Shown here piece by piece: positions 34,316 through 42,478 of a stretch of DNA of 64,000 nucleotides. The translations under genes and the position numbers were made by a program. The DNA lies in the NCBI RefSeq assembly GCF_024649945.1, contig NZ_JANKMS010000010.1, positions 1 to 64,000 of the forward strand. Reading direction: 5' to 3'. The notes beneath the pieces were generated by a model. It was not told where the DNA came from. It searched no databases and was given only the letters and a program-made list of their open reading frames with translations. This stretch comes from Flavobacterium panacis. GTDB lineage: Bacteria; Bacteroidota; Bacteroidia; Flavobacteriales; Flavobacteriaceae. The first letter of the stretch is position 1. The number at the start of each line of letters is the position of its first letter.

Positions 34316-35176
34316 TTAAAATCTAAATCGAAAATTAAATTTGACTAATTGTTCAAATTCTGCTTCATTAATAAATATAAAATATTCCTTGTGTTTGGTA
34401 AAAGCTTTAGGGACTTCAGCGAACTTGAAAAAGAAGTTTCCGCTTTTATTAATAGCAAAATAATCTGTCATGTTTTTGATGAAATCATAACTCAGAAATC
34501 CATCACCACTATTGATGGTGCTTGGATCGTCTGATTCCATTAAATCAAAACTGTCAATTTTATTGTTTTTCACCAGAGCAATCTCATGCTTAATGTCACT
34601 CTCAACGTTTGATGTATTTATTTTTACATTATAAACATCTCCGGAAACGCTATCAAGTTGAAAAATTTTTAATATTAATTCTTTGTAATCATCAATTGTA
34701 TAATATCCATTCTCGGCCAATTCAATGTATCGGTTTGAAGGTAAAATATCTTCTATTGTTATATCCTTAGTTATGATTTGATACTTATGTCCCATAGATT
34801 GCACATGCTTTATGTTATCATTATCTGGAATTTCAGAAACTTTATTTTCAAACAACTGTTCAATTGATGTACTGATTGTTTTATAACTATTGTCTTTGTT
34901 TTGGTCAATATATGTAATACAATTGTCAGGAGATAGAAGTAATACCTTGTCATTATCATTAAAATTAAACTCTGCCGCAAAAGGTATATCTTTTAAATTA
35001 GGATAACTATTAAGCAATTCTCCATACATTTCTAGGATGGTTAAAGAGTCATCATTTGTACGAAAATCAGAGAGTAACCTAAAAGTTGTATAATTGCTTA
35101 AATATATTAAATCATCAACTCGATTATATAATTCTTTAAATACCGGATGTCTTTCTTCCAATGTTTTTTGATTCAT
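34316..35176 (-). CDS. Hypothetical protein
   Basis: A 286-aa acidic, soluble protein with no signal peptide. I recognise no domain. It has its own terminator and leader (about 170 bp upstream), so it is probably a single transcript. Unknown proteins of this size occur beside SUKH- and ankyrin-type genes in immunity-rich regions, but nothing specific marks this one. Confidence 0.7.
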   Translation of the reverse strand: MNQKTLEERHPVFKELYNRVDDLIYLSNYTTFRLLSDFRTNDDSLTILEMYGELLNSYPNLKDIPFAAEFNFNDNDKVLLLSPDNCITYIDQNKDNSYKTISTSIEQLFENKVSEIPDNDNIKHVQSMGHKYQIITKDITIEDILPSNRYIELAENGYYTIDDYKELILKIFQLDSVSGDVYNVKINTSNVESDIKHEIALVKNNKIDSFDLMESDDPSTINSGDGFLSYDFIKNMTDYFAINKSGNFFFKFAEVPKAFTKHKEYFIFINEAEFEQLVKFNFRFRF

Positions 35177-35288
35177 TTTTTTGTTTTTTTATATAGAGAA
35201 AATTGTTGTCAATTCTCAAATATATGGACTTATGTGGAATTCAGAACCCAAATAAGTTTTAATACTTACAAAATCTGATAAAAAACAA

Positions 35289-35319
35289 AACCCTACTTGT
35301 AATGCTACAAAGTAGGGTT
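35289..35319 (-). terminator. Terminator after the 180-aa lipoprotein gene
   Basis: AACCCTACTT (35289-35298) pairs with AAGTAGGGTT (35310-35319). On the minus strand the stem is followed by TTTTGTTTTTT. It ends the leftward unit that starts upstream of 36740. Confidence 0.85.
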
Positions 35320-35348
35320 CTTGTTATTTATTAAGAGCGATAAGTTTA

Positions 35349-35891
35349 TTAGATCCCAAATTTGGCATCAATATTATGCTTTTCAGCGTATGCTTTTCCA
35401 ATGGTCATTAATTTGGTAAACTTGGCATCAACTTCGGTTTGAGTTGAAGTGTCAAAATCGGCTATTGCTTTTTCTATTTGTTCTGGCGAAGCTTTTTCGT
35501 CTTTCATCTTAGCGATTGGTAAATAACCTTCTTTTTGTTTTGTAATTACATAAGAGAATAGGTCTTTTGATGCCTGTAAAAGCTCTTTGTTGTCTTCATC
35601 TTCTGTTATTTCCGAAATGGATTTTAAACGGATTTCTAAATTTGATATATCATATTTGAAAGCATCCTGATAAGAAGAAGGAATCATCTTTTTTTGACTT
35701 TCATCATAAACTTGTGCCTCTGATTGTAGCTTTTCATTAATTTCTTTACTTCCAAAACGGGATAATAAATTTGAATTTAGAACCGCTATATCAAAAGTTT
35801 TTTCTGGTGAAAAGTTAGAGCAAGAAGTAGCGATTAAACTTCCTGCTATTACTACTAAAAATAAGATTGTGGTATTTAATATTTTTTTCAT
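35349..35891 (-). CDS. Hypothetical helical lipoprotein
   Basis: A 180-aa lipoprotein (signal MKKILNTTILFLVVIAGSLIA, lipobox ATSC, Cys24). The mature part is mostly alpha-helical with many charged residues. No family is recognised. It follows a small two-span membrane protein by 20 bp, probably on one transcript. Confidence 0.75.
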   Translation of the reverse strand: MKKILNTTILFLVVIAGSLIATSCSNFSPEKTFDIAVLNSNLLSRFGSKEINEKLQSEAQVYDESQKKMIPSSYQDAFKYDISNLEIRLKSISEITEDEDNKELLQASKDLFSYVITKQKEGYLPIAKMKDEKASPEQIEKAIADFDTSTQTEVDAKFTKLMTIGKAYAEKHNIDAKFGI

Positions 35892-35911
35892 TTTTTAATT
35901 TTGTTTATTAT

Positions 35912-36199
35912 TTATTCTTTTAGGGGTTTTAATTTTTTAATGATCTTCTTATAAATTCCTAGAATGATGATTGTGATTCCAAAAGCAACGACAATATCCA
36001 GAACTAGATTTAGAAAAACGAAGCGGGTCATGTCTTCTACAGGTGCGGGGTAGACCATTTCGCTATAAAGTATATAGAAAGAAGCCGGAAAACCATACCT
36101 GTCATTTCCATCAACTTGTCTTTGTAGAGAGGCAGTCGAAAAAGTAAGTACAGTAAAAGTAATTATTGTAAAGAGACAGATGAATATGATTTTTTTCAT
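35912..36199 (-). CDS. Small hypothetical membrane protein
   Basis: A 95-aa protein with two hydrophobic segments (about 3-23 and 62-84) and a basic tail (YKKIIKKLKPLKE). It lies between a SUKH-like gene and a lipoprotein gene with gaps of about 20 bp on each side. No family is recognised. Confidence 0.68.
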   Translation of the reverse strand: MKKIIFICLFTIITFTVLTFSTASLQRQVDGNDRYGFPASFYILYSEMVYPAPVEDMTRFVFLNLVLDIVVAFGITIIILGIYKKIIKKLKPLKE

Positions 36200-36218
36200 T
36201 GTAAGGTTTTTTTACTGT

Positions 36219-36740
36219 TTAAAGTATTTGTAGTTCCCTTGCTATTTCATTTCGCCATTCTTCCATCTCTTCATATTTGGAGTTGTATTCGTCTATCGAA
36301 AGATTTCTTAATCGAAACAATGCTTCCGATTTACTGAAACCTATTTTATGGGCAACGGATTGGAATTGTTCGATTCCGATTTCATTATCAATAGTATCAT
36401 CAAAATATTCAATCATGATATCCATAAGGAGCAATTCCCAGTTATCTCTGTAATCTCTATAAATCTCATCGCATTCTAATTCGAACCAAATAATTTTTCT
36501 GGATTCGTTATCAGAAATAAGAACACAAAAACTTTCACCAGAACCATAAATAGGAACAATGTCTTTACCCTTCAGAATTTCATAATTCAATATCGTGGGC
36601 AAATAATAATAAGCTCCTTCTGTATCCTGAACTCGATAGGCCAGTTCAGGAATCTTTCCGATGTTTTCTAAAAATTCTTTTGGAAATCCAAAATTCAAAA
36701 GTTCATTCAATCGGTTTTCTTTAGAGACAATTTGAGTCAT
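36219..36740 (-). CDS. Hypothetical protein, possibly SUKH-like
   Basis: A 173-aa soluble protein. The middle part (ILKGKDIVPIYGSGESFCVLI and KIIWFELECDEIYRDYRDNW, about 54-97) resembles the alternating beta pattern and the aromatic 'F-WFELE' run of SMI1/KNR4 (SUKH) proteins, which often act as immunity proteins for polymorphic toxins. The match is by eye and weak. It lies next to two ankyrin-repeat genes, which fits such a setting. Confidence 0.55.
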   Translation of the reverse strand: MTQIVSKENRLNELLNFGFPKEFLENIGKIPELAYRVQDTEGAYYYLPTILNYEILKGKDIVPIYGSGESFCVLISDNESRKIIWFELECDEIYRDYRDNWELLLMDIMIEYFDDTIDNEIGIEQFQSVAHKIGFSKSEALFRLRNLSIDEYNSKYEEMEEWRNEIARELQIL

Positions 36741-36792
36741 AAAATGATAGATATGATTTGAATACGTTGATACTTTTCTGGTAAAAGAAAAA

Positions 36793-38145
36793 TTATCCTT
36801 TCAAAATTTTACTTTTCTCGCTTTCAAATTCCTCCGAAGTCAAAATCCCAGCATCCAGAAGTTCTTTTAAATCTAGTAATGCTTTTTTCTTAGCCTCCAT
36901 AGAATTTGAAGTGTCCGCTTTTGGAGCTTCAGTCTGTGGTGCTGTGTTTATCGGAGTTACAACTGTTCCCGAAGGCGCATATTTCAAGATTAATTCTGTG
37001 ATTTCATTGAAACCTTTTACGTTCGAATAATCAATTGCTTTTTGCTCTTTTACGTTTACGATTGAAGCATCGGCTTTATTATCCAATAAATATTTTACAA
37101 CATCTTTCTTTCCGTTGGCTGCGCTGTAATGTAATGGCGTATTTCCAGATTCGTCCTGGATGTTGATATCTGCTCCAGCCTCAATCAATAATTTTACCAT
37201 GCTTAGATTACCTTTTTTAGTTGCTACATGCAAAAGACTTTCTCCACCGTAAGTATAAGAGCTGTTTAATGTAAAACTAGATTCATTAGCAATACTTGAT
37301 GCACTTGTAACCCAATCCAGATAATCATTCATTGATGAAGTGTCGCCTGCAACAGGTTTACTGTAGTTGACATCGACTCCGTTTTCTAAAAACAAGGCCA
37401 CAATTTCTTTTTGATTATTCGCGCAAGCGTACCAAATAGGAGAATATCCATTATTATTTGAAGTGAAAACATCAGCACCTCTTTCAACCAATAATTTGGC
37501 CAACATTCGATTGGTTTCATAACAGGCAATTAAAAGTGCATTTTCTCCCGAATGATTGACATGATTTACATCAGCACCATTATCCAAAAGCAAGGTTACC
37601 ATCGGAATCGATTTGGTATAACAAGCGTACAATAAAGGCGTATTTCCTTGTTTATCGGTAATATTAATATCGGCTCCTTTGTCTAAAAGCAACTGAATAA
37701 TTTCTCGATTTAGTTTTGCTGAAGCCAATAATAATGGTGTTTCTCCATTGTTATTCAGTAAATTAACATCAACTCCGGCTTCAAGCAACTTTGTTGCAAT
37801 TTCGATTTGAGCTGTTTGAACGACTAAATGCAGAAGGCTGTTTCCGTATTTGTCGTTTTTGGTAATTTCTGCACCATTTTCTAAAAGAAACAATGCAGTT
37901 TGTTTCTGTTTTTGAAGACAGGCAAAATACAATGGCGTTTCTCCCTGATGATCTTCGTAATTAATATCGGCCCCATCTTCGGTAAGGATTTTTGCAATAT
38001 CAAGATAACCGCGATGTGCAGCATAATGAAGAGCTGTTCTTCCTAATTCATCAGTATACTTAACGTCTACTTCTTTGTTTTGAAGCAATAATTCGGCTAT
38101 TTTTCTGTTCCCGTTTTCACAGGCAACTATAAAGGACATGGACAT
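36793..38145 (-). CDS. Ankyrin-repeat protein with a C-terminal SHOCT-like segment
   Basis: A 450-aa cytoplasmic protein (no signal peptide) with about ten ankyrin repeats; typical units contain GRTALHYAA, GETPLYFAC, GNTPLLYAC and GADINIxD. An insert of about 40 Ser/Thr-rich residues (near 265-300) breaks the array. After a Pro/Thr-rich linker the last ~36 residues (LLDLKELLDAGILTSEEFE then KSKILKG) form a SHOCT domain. SHOCT segments usually mediate self-association. It is followed upstream by a second ankyrin gene, a 27-bp gap away. Confidence 0.9.
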   Translation of the reverse strand: MSMSFIVACENGNRKIAELLLQNKEVDVKYTDELGRTALHYAAHRGYLDIAKILTEDGADINYEDHQGETPLYFACLQKQKQTALFLLENGAEITKNDKYGNSLLHLVVQTAQIEIATKLLEAGVDVNLLNNNGETPLLLASAKLNREIIQLLLDKGADINITDKQGNTPLLYACYTKSIPMVTLLLDNGADVNHVNHSGENALLIACYETNRMLAKLLVERGADVFTSNNNGYSPIWYACANNQKEIVALFLENGVDVNYSKPVAGDTSSMNDYLDWVTSASSIANESSFTLNSSYTYGGESLLHVATKKGNLSMVKLLIEAGADINIQDESGNTPLHYSAANGKKDVVKYLLDNKADASIVNVKEQKAIDYSNVKGFNEITELILKYAPSGTVVTPINTAPQTEAPKADTSNSMEAKKKALLDLKELLDAGILTSEEFESEKSKILKG

Positions 38146-38172
38146 GTTTAAAGTTTTTTAAATAAATAATCG

Positions 38173-39351
38173 TTAGTTTTTCATTAAAAGCTCGACTGTT
38201 TTAATTTTCAGATTGTCGCCAGAAGCAAGCATAAGAGCCGTTTCATCTTTATCATTGGTGATTTCTTTATCGGCACCATTTTCAAGAAGTAGTTTTACTT
38301 TTCTATAAATTTCTTTTGCGGCTTCGGCATCATAATTTACATTATATGCGCAGACTTTGTGTAAAACAGTGTTACCTTGGTTGTCTTGTTCGTTAACATC
38401 AACAGAACCAGTATCAAGCACTGATTTTAAAATACCTGATTTTTTCTCCACAATATAATCTACACCTGATTTCGGATTTCCATAATATTCAGCGCAATGA
38501 TTTAAATCGGCTCCATCTGATAATAATCTTTGCAGCGAATTCAGATCATATTCAGAATCAGACATCATTCGAATAAATTCTGTAAGCAAAGTTTTTCCGT
38601 TTTTATTGATACTATTAAAATTGGCTGATGAGGATTCTGCTAAAAGTTCGTACATCGGAAAAGAAAATTGTTCAGCTGCCGCATAATAAAAAGAACTGTT
38701 TTCTTGGTTATCAGTTTCATTAGGATCGGCACCATTTTCTAATAAAAATGGCAAAACGTCTTTTTGATTTCTCTTAACAGCACAAATTAGTGGAGTCGTT
38801 CCAACAATGTTTTTCTCGTTGATGTCAACGCCATTGTTGATCAAAATGCTGATGTATTCTTTTACTTTTTCAGCGTCAAGACCATAAGTGTTTAGAATGG
38901 TATAGATGAAATTTTCTCCTGCATTGTTCTTATACTGAGTGTTAGCTCCAAAATCTTCAACTAAAACTTGAACAATTTTTGGCGACATTCCTTTTTCAAG
39001 AAAATAACCAAGTAGCGTTTTATCGCTGATTTCGTCATTAATGTTGTCTATTTTTGACATCAATTCTTTGAAAAAAGCAATCGAATCTTCGTCATCTTTT
39101 AAATATAAAGCCAGTGGTTTAAAAATAGATTGGTCAAAATTGTCCAATTCGTAAATATCCGTTTCAATAAAACCGGCTTTTATGAGTTTTTCTATAAAAT
39201 CAATCTCTTTCGCTTCGATAATTCTGGCTGCGATCTGCGAAAAGTTGTTTTTAAGATATTGTTCGTTAAACTTTTCTCCGTTATTTAGGCATTCTCTGGC
39301 CTCGTCAAATTTTCCCTGAAAAAGGAAATTTTCAATTTGGTTTGTCTGCAT
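38173..39351 (-). CDS. Ankyrin-repeat protein
   Basis: A 392-aa soluble protein with six or more ankyrin repeats in its middle and C-terminal parts (for example VGTTPLICAVKRNQKDVLPF, GNTVLHKVC, DETALMLASG). The N-terminal ~100 residues are helical and not repeat-like. It pairs with the next ankyrin gene in the same direction. Such pairs are common in bacteria with effector or immunity loci, but the function here is not shown. Confidence 0.88.
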   Translation of the reverse strand: MQTNQIENFLFQGKFDEARECLNNGEKFNEQYLKNNFSQIAARIIEAKEIDFIEKLIKAGFIETDIYELDNFDQSIFKPLALYLKDDEDSIAFFKELMSKIDNINDEISDKTLLGYFLEKGMSPKIVQVLVEDFGANTQYKNNAGENFIYTILNTYGLDAEKVKEYISILINNGVDINEKNIVGTTPLICAVKRNQKDVLPFLLENGADPNETDNQENSSFYYAAAEQFSFPMYELLAESSSANFNSINKNGKTLLTEFIRMMSDSEYDLNSLQRLLSDGADLNHCAEYYGNPKSGVDYIVEKKSGILKSVLDTGSVDVNEQDNQGNTVLHKVCAYNVNYDAEAAKEIYRKVKLLLENGADKEITNDKDETALMLASGDNLKIKTVELLMKN

Positions 39352-39548
39352 TTGAAATATATTTAAAAAATGAATGATAAACTTTAAGTACGGTTTGGTC
39401 TTAGATTAAAAACCATGCTGTAAGATAAAACATAAAAATCGTAAATATATTTCAGGATAAAAAGTAAAAAAGACCATTTACGGCATAAAACAGACAGAAT
39501 ATGTTTTTCTGAAGAAAAAATTAGCATTGACAGTCAAAAACCGAAGAC

Positions 39549-40340
39549 TTACGAACCATAGGTTACAGCTTCCACTTTACTTAAATCGGCGATCATGGTT
39601 TGATAATTTTCGTGATTTTGTACTTGATTTAAAAAACGAAGTGAATCTAACGTCTTTTCTTTTACATCTTCCAGAATATATCCGTTTACTTTTAGGTTTG
39701 TAAAGCCAATTGCCACAGCACAATTATGATTGTAAACGATTAAATGCAAGTTTTCGTTATCTCTCTTTTCATCATAATCATAACTTTCAATATTCATTTC
39801 GTCGATTAACTGTATGAGATAAAAATTGTTAGAATCATCACTTTGTAAAAACCTTTCGGCTTCCATCATGGTGTCAAATCCGGCATCATTCCCAAATGGC
39901 GAATGATAATCACTTATACTAAAATAGCAATCCTCTTTGAAGTAATCATTGAATGATGGATGTACAGTTTCTTGATTTAGACCAATTTCGCTATCATAGT
40001 AATATTGTTTCACATATTTTGTAATGTTTTCCCATTGATTTAAATCGGGCAAATGACCTTCGAAATATTGTTTAAACATGTTCAGGCAAACTGTTTTGTC
40101 TGCTTCTTCGATACCAAATTGAGAAAAATCATTTTCAGTTTCCAGTCTTATTTCGAGCGTAAACTTATTTTTGCTTGTAACGATTGCTTGTAGATAAATG
40201 GCGTTATCAATAGCGGGAACGCTATTTAAGATAATAAAATCGTCTATCTTTTTGCATTTATTCAATTCATTTTCAATATAGTCAAAGTCTTTTACGATTT
40301 TTTCTTGTTCGTTTCGGTTGGTAAGTATTGAAAATGTCAT
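39549..40340 (-). CDS. Hypothetical protein
   Basis: A 263-aa acidic protein with no signal peptide or membrane span and no motif I recognise. It is separated by about 200 bp from the ankyrin genes and heads the leftward run. The 270-bp spacer on its other side is shared with the divergent PSP1 gene and holds a TATCTTTA box (40548-40555) for that gene. Confidence 0.68.
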   Translation of the reverse strand: MTFSILTNRNEQEKIVKDFDYIENELNKCKKIDDFIILNSVPAIDNAIYLQAIVTSKNKFTLEIRLETENDFSQFGIEEADKTVCLNMFKQYFEGHLPDLNQWENITKYVKQYYYDSEIGLNQETVHPSFNDYFKEDCYFSISDYHSPFGNDAGFDTMMEAERFLQSDDSNNFYLIQLIDEMNIESYDYDEKRDNENLHLIVYNHNCAVAIGFTNLKVNGYILEDVKEKTLDSLRFLNQVQNHENYQTMIADLSKVEAVTYGS

Positions 40341-40610
40341 GTTTTGAATTTAAAATTTATAAATGAGCCTAAAGTTAAGCCGATTCTATTCACTTTTCAA
40401 AATAAGCTTTTGCGAAAGGTAAATTTTATGGAATGTTTTTTGACTAATGATAAAAAAAATGAAGATATTGGAACTCGAAAAAAAGAGTGATTTTTTATTT
40501 AACAAGCCTTTAGAATTAATCTATAAATAGCCAAATAAAAAAAATACTATCTTTACCGATCAAACGTTTATGAACTTAAGCTGCATTGTGGCAGCACTAC
40601 ATATATAATT

Positions 40611-42005
40611 ATGGCATGTACAAGTTGTTCAACCTCAGATGGTGGCGCACCAAAAGGTTGTAAAAATAATGGGACTTGCGGCACCGATAGCTGCAATAAA
40701 TTGACAGTTTTTGACTGGCTTTCGAACATGAGCCCGTCTAATGGAGAGGCGATTTTTGATTGTGTGGAGGTTCGTTTTAAAAACGGACGTAAGGAATTTT
40801 TTAGAAATTCAGAAAAATTAACTTTAAGTATTGGTGATATTGTAGCAACTGTTGCTTCACCAGGACATGATATTGGTATAGTGACTCTTACAGGAGAATT
40901 GGTAAAGATTCAAATGAAGAAAAAAGGAGTGAATTACGAAAGTAATGAAGTTCCAAAAATTTACAGAAAAGCATCTCAAAAAGATATTGATATCTGGTCT
41001 GTAGCACGTGATCGTGAAGAACCAATGAAAGTTCGTGCACGTGAATTGGCTATTCAGCATAAATTGGAAATGAAAATTTCGGATATCGAATTTCAAGGTG
41101 ACGGATCAAAAGCGACGTTTTACTATACCGCAAATGATCGTGTCGATTTTAGAATGCTGATTAAAGATTTTGCTAAAGAATTCAGTACGAGAGTAGAAAT
41201 GAAACAAGTTGGTTTCCGTCAGGAAGCAGCTCGCTTAGGTGGAGTTGGTTCTTGCGGACGTGAACTTTGCTGTTCAACTTGGTTGACCGATTTTAGAAGT
41301 GTAAATACTTCTGCGGCACGTTATCAGCAATTATCATTGAATCCACAGAAATTGGCTGGACAATGCGGTAAATTAAAATGCTGTCTGAACTATGAGTTAG
41401 ACACTTATATGGATGCTCTTAAAGATTTTCCAGATTATGATACCAAACTGATTACTGAAAAAGGTGATGCCGTTTGCCAAAAACAGGATATTTTTAAAGG
41501 CTTAATGTGGTTTGCCTACACCAACAATTTCGCAAACTGGCATGTTTTAAAAATTGATCAGGTAAAAGAAATTATTGCTGAGAACAAACAAAAAAATAAA
41601 GTTTCATCTTTAGAAGATTTTGCTGTTGAGGTAGTTGCAGAGCCTGAAAAGGATTTCAATAATGCAATGGGACAAGAGAGTTTAACTCGTTTTGACCAAC
41701 CAAAAAGAAAGAAAAAGCCAAACCGCAAACGCAAAAATGCTGAACCTGCAGGTGTTCCGACTCAGCAGAAACCACAACAGGAAAAAAACACGAATAATAA
41801 TCCTAAACCTGCAGGAAATAATAAACCTTCAGGAAATGGAAATCCGAATCAGCAGAACAAACAGAATAATTCAAATAAGCAAAATCATAGAAATAAGCAA
41901 AATCCGAATAAACAAAATAATTCGAATAAGCAGAATTCTAATGAAAATAAATCTGCTGAACCTAGAAAACCAATAACGAATACTAAAAATGAGAATAAAA
42001 AATAG
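40611..42005 (+). CDS. PSP1/RicT-like regulatory protein
   Basis: A 464-aa protein with the PSP1 C-terminal domain of the RicT (YaaT) family, which in Bacillus forms an Fe-S-bearing complex that guides RNA processing. An N-terminal Cys-rich stretch (Cys3, 6, 17, 23, 28) precedes the PSP1 core, in which GSCGRELCCSTWL and GQCGKLKCCLNYE contain six more cysteines (215, 220, 221, 252, 257, 258). From about residue 365 the tail is a low-complexity Asn/Gln/Lys-rich segment with NKQN units. The gldH start overlaps the 3' end by 17 bp. Confidence 0.9.
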   Translation: MACTSCSTSDGGAPKGCKNNGTCGTDSCNKLTVFDWLSNMSPSNGEAIFDCVEVRFKNGRKEFFRNSEKLTLSIGDIVATVASPGHDIGIVTLTGELVKIQMKKKGVNYESNEVPKIYRKASQKDIDIWSVARDREEPMKVRARELAIQHKLEMKISDIEFQGDGSKATFYYTANDRVDFRMLIKDFAKEFSTRVEMKQVGFRQEAARLGGVGSCGRELCCSTWLTDFRSVNTSAARYQQLSLNPQKLAGQCGKLKCCLNYELDTYMDALKDFPDYDTKLITEKGDAVCQKQDIFKGLMWFAYTNNFANWHVLKIDQVKEIIAENKQKNKVSSLEDFAVEVVAEPEKDFNNAMGQESLTRFDQPKRKKKPNRKRKNAEPAGVPTQQKPQQEKNTNNNPKPAGNNKPSGNGNPNQQNKQNNSNKQNHRNKQNPNKQNNSNKQNSNENKSAEPRKPITNTKNENKK

Positions 42006-42468
42006 CGGAATTCTTCTTTTGGCGGCAATACTTCTTTTTTCTTGTGATAAAAAAAGAGTATTCGACGAGTATAAATCTGTTGGAAGTGCTTGGCATAAAG
42101 ACAGTATTGTAAGCTTTAATCTGCCAGTTTTAGATTCTACAAAAAAGTACAATTTATTTGTAAACATTAGAGACAACAACAATTATCCGTTTAATAATTT
42201 GTTTTTAATTGTTGCTATTGAAGCGCCAAGCGGATTTACAAAAGTAGATACTTTAGAATACCAAATGGCAGCTCCAGACGGGACTTTACTAGGAAACGGT
42301 TTTACTGATATTAAAGAAAGTAAACTGTTTTACAAAGAAGATGTTAAGTTTAAAGGAACTTACAAAGTCCACATCAAACAAGCAGTAAGACAATCAGGAA
42401 AAATACCTGGTGTTGAAGCTTTAGAAGGAATTACAGACGTTGGTTTTAGAATAGAACAAAAAGATTAG
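41989..42468 (+). CDS. gldH: Gliding-motility lipoprotein GldH
   Basis: GldH is a lipoprotein needed for gliding in Flavobacterium johnsoniae. The 159-aa product has a lipoprotein signal (MRIKNSGILLLAAILLFSC, Cys19) and the family segment AWHKDSIVSFNLPVLDS, with DNNNYPFNNLFLIV and GTYKVHIKQAVR. The length agrees with GldH. It overlaps the PSP1 gene by 17 bp and precedes a class A PBP by 10 bp. The upstream gene is not known to affect gliding. Confidence 0.92.
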   Translation: MRIKNSGILLLAAILLFSCDKKRVFDEYKSVGSAWHKDSIVSFNLPVLDSTKKYNLFVNIRDNNNYPFNNLFLIVAIEAPSGFTKVDTLEYQMAAPDGTLLGNGFTDIKESKLFYKEDVKFKGTYKVHIKQAVRQSGKIPGVEALEGITDVGFRIEQKD

Positions 42469-42478
42469 ATAAATAGTT

